This document shows positions 6,607-7,319 of a DNA stretch of 7,319 nt, one piece after another; the stretch's first letter is position 1, and each line of letters starts with the position of its first letter. Source of the stretch: Paracoccaceae bacterium (GTDB lineage Bacteria; Pseudomonadota; Alphaproteobacteria; Rhodobacterales; Rhodobacteraceae); NCBI GenBank assembly GCA_027030435.1, contig JALVEX010000390.1, forward strand, positions 1-7,319, written 5' to 3'. The translations under genes were made by a program, and so were the position numbers. The notes under the pieces are model-generated. The model ran no database searches and was not told the origin of the DNA. It saw only the letters and a list, made by a program, of their open reading frames with translations.

Positions 6607-7319
6607 TCAGCCGTCCGCCACCCCGGCCTCGGCGAAGGTGCTCATGCCCGAATGGCAGGCAATCGCCCCCTTCAGGATGTTGATCGCAAGGCAGGCCCCC
6701 GAACCCTCGCCAAGCCGCATCCCGAGATCGAGGAGCGGTTCCTTGCCGAGCGCCTCCAGAAGCCGCGCATGGGCGCTTTCGGCCGAGACATGCCCGGCAA
6801 CCGCATGATCGAGCGCCCCCGGCGCCGCGCGCTCCAGGCAGGCGGCGGCGGCGGTGCAGATGAAGCCATCGAGGATCACCGGCATGCGCAGATGGCGCGC
6901 GCGCAGGATCGCACCCGCCATCGCCGCCAGTTCGCGCCCGCCCAGGCAGCGCAGGATCTCGAGGGGATCACGCGCGGGATTGGCCGCAAGCCCGGCCGCC
7001 ACCACATCGGCCTTGCGCGCGAGCCCCGCATCGTCCACCCCGGTGCCCCGCCCCACCCAGTCGGACGCATCGCCGCCCAATAGCGCGCAGGCGATGGCGG
7101 CGGCGGAGGTGGTGTTGCCGATCCCCATCTCGCCCACCACCAGAAGATCCGCTTCCTTTGACACCGCGCCCCAGCCCGCACCGAGCGCGGCGATGAAATC
7201 GGCTTCGCTCATCGCCGGGCCGGTGGTGAAATCCGCCGTCGGCCTCGCGAGATCGAGCGCGATCACGTCAAGCCGCGCGCCGGCGGCGCGCGCGAGCTGG
7301 TTGATCGCCGCGCCGCCCG
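6607..7319 (-). CDS. cobT: Nicotinate-nucleotide:dimethylbenzimidazole phosphoribosyltransferase, N-terminus outside window
   Basis: CobT transfers phosphoribose from nicotinate mononucleotide to 5,6-dimethylbenzimidazole, giving alpha-ribazole phosphate for the lower ligand of cobalamin. The visible 236 residues cover roughly the last two thirds of a protein that is usually about 340 residues. The frame runs through the window edge: upstream of GTG 7266 it reads GGAAINQLARAAGARLD, a normal CobT segment, so that GTG is internal. Other family segments are GEMGIGNTTSAAA, VGRGTGVDD, LGGRELAAMAGA, PVILDGFI, HVSAESAH and LGMRLGEGSGA. The glutamate of the last one (codon 6708-6706) corresponds to the catalytic base studied in Salmonella CobT (E317). 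The end, CHSGMSTFAEAGV, is also typical. The stop is TGA at 6609-6607. Other cobalamin genes such as cobS must lie outside the window if they are linked. No sign of disruption. Confidence 0.95.
   Translation of the reverse strand, partial: GGAAINQLARAAGARLDVIALDLARPTADFTTGPAMSEADFIAALGAGWGAVSKEADLLVVGEMGIGNTTSAAAIACALLGGDASDWVGRGTGVDDAGLARKADVVAAGLAANPARDPLEILRCLGGRELAAMAGAILRARHLRMPVILDGFICTAAAACLERAAPGALDHAVAGHVSAESAHARLLEALGKEPLLDLGMRLGEGSGACLAINILKGAIACHSGMSTFAEAGVADG

Noticed and set aside
6548..6808. 86-codon plus-strand frame with GGAGG just before its ATG
   Set aside because: GGAGG is only one base from the ATG, too close for normal initiation, and most of the frame is antisense to cobT.
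6181..7083. 300-codon plus-strand frame crossing the regulator gene, the gap and cobT
   Set aside because: It runs out of frame through the regulator and antisense to cobT, with Arg/Pro/Ala-rich sequence and no domain signal.
1..7319. Mobile element, phage, defence system, CRISPR or transferred island
   Set aside because: No transposase, integrase, terminal inverted repeats, target duplications, spaced direct repeats or change of composition was seen; all recognised genes are housekeeping or metabolic.

Overview
The window reads as an ordinary piece of chromosome from a GC-rich alphaproteobacterium, most likely a member of the Rhodobacterales. This rests on strong G/C preference at third codon positions, near absence of TTA, CTA and TCA codons in the genes, a PpiD-type periplasmic foldase directly in front of an unfused trpE, and a 4-hydroxyphenylpyruvate dioxygenase gene divergent from an Lrp/AsnC regulator. 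The assignment is an inference from gene content; no marker here fixes genus or species. I saw no RNA genes, CRISPR array, insertion sequence, phage gene or attachment site.

Left part, all on the plus strand: the last 40 codons of an unrecognised gene (1-124) overlap the TTG start of a fold-type I PLP-dependent aminotransferase (121-1326). After 53 bases comes ppiD (1380-3236), a membrane-anchored SurA/PpiD-like periplasmic chaperone. trpE, the large subunit of anthranilate synthase, follows 9 bases later (3246-4760). The close spacing suggests one transcription unit, at least for ppiD-trpE. trpG, trpD and trpC do not follow trpE.

Middle and right part: trpE converges on hppD (minus strand, 4794-5894), which opens the homogentisate route of tyrosine breakdown. 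hppD is divergent from an Lrp/AsnC-family regulator gene (6029-6487, plus strand). The roughly 134 bases between their starts hold a 15-base AT-flanked dyad and a perfect TATAAT, so this is the most probable control region in the window. The regulator converges on cobT (minus strand, running off the right edge), which activates the lower ligand base of cobalamin.

Functionally the window places a chorismate-consuming biosynthetic step (TrpE) next to an aromatic amino acid catabolic step (HppD) with its likely local regulator. The other genes, a foldase, an aminotransferase of unknown substrate and a cobalamin gene, are housekeeping or general metabolism. I found no convincing sign of a new biological system. 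The best leads are the hppD/regulator control region, the degenerate and internally repeated PpiD, and the isolated trpE.
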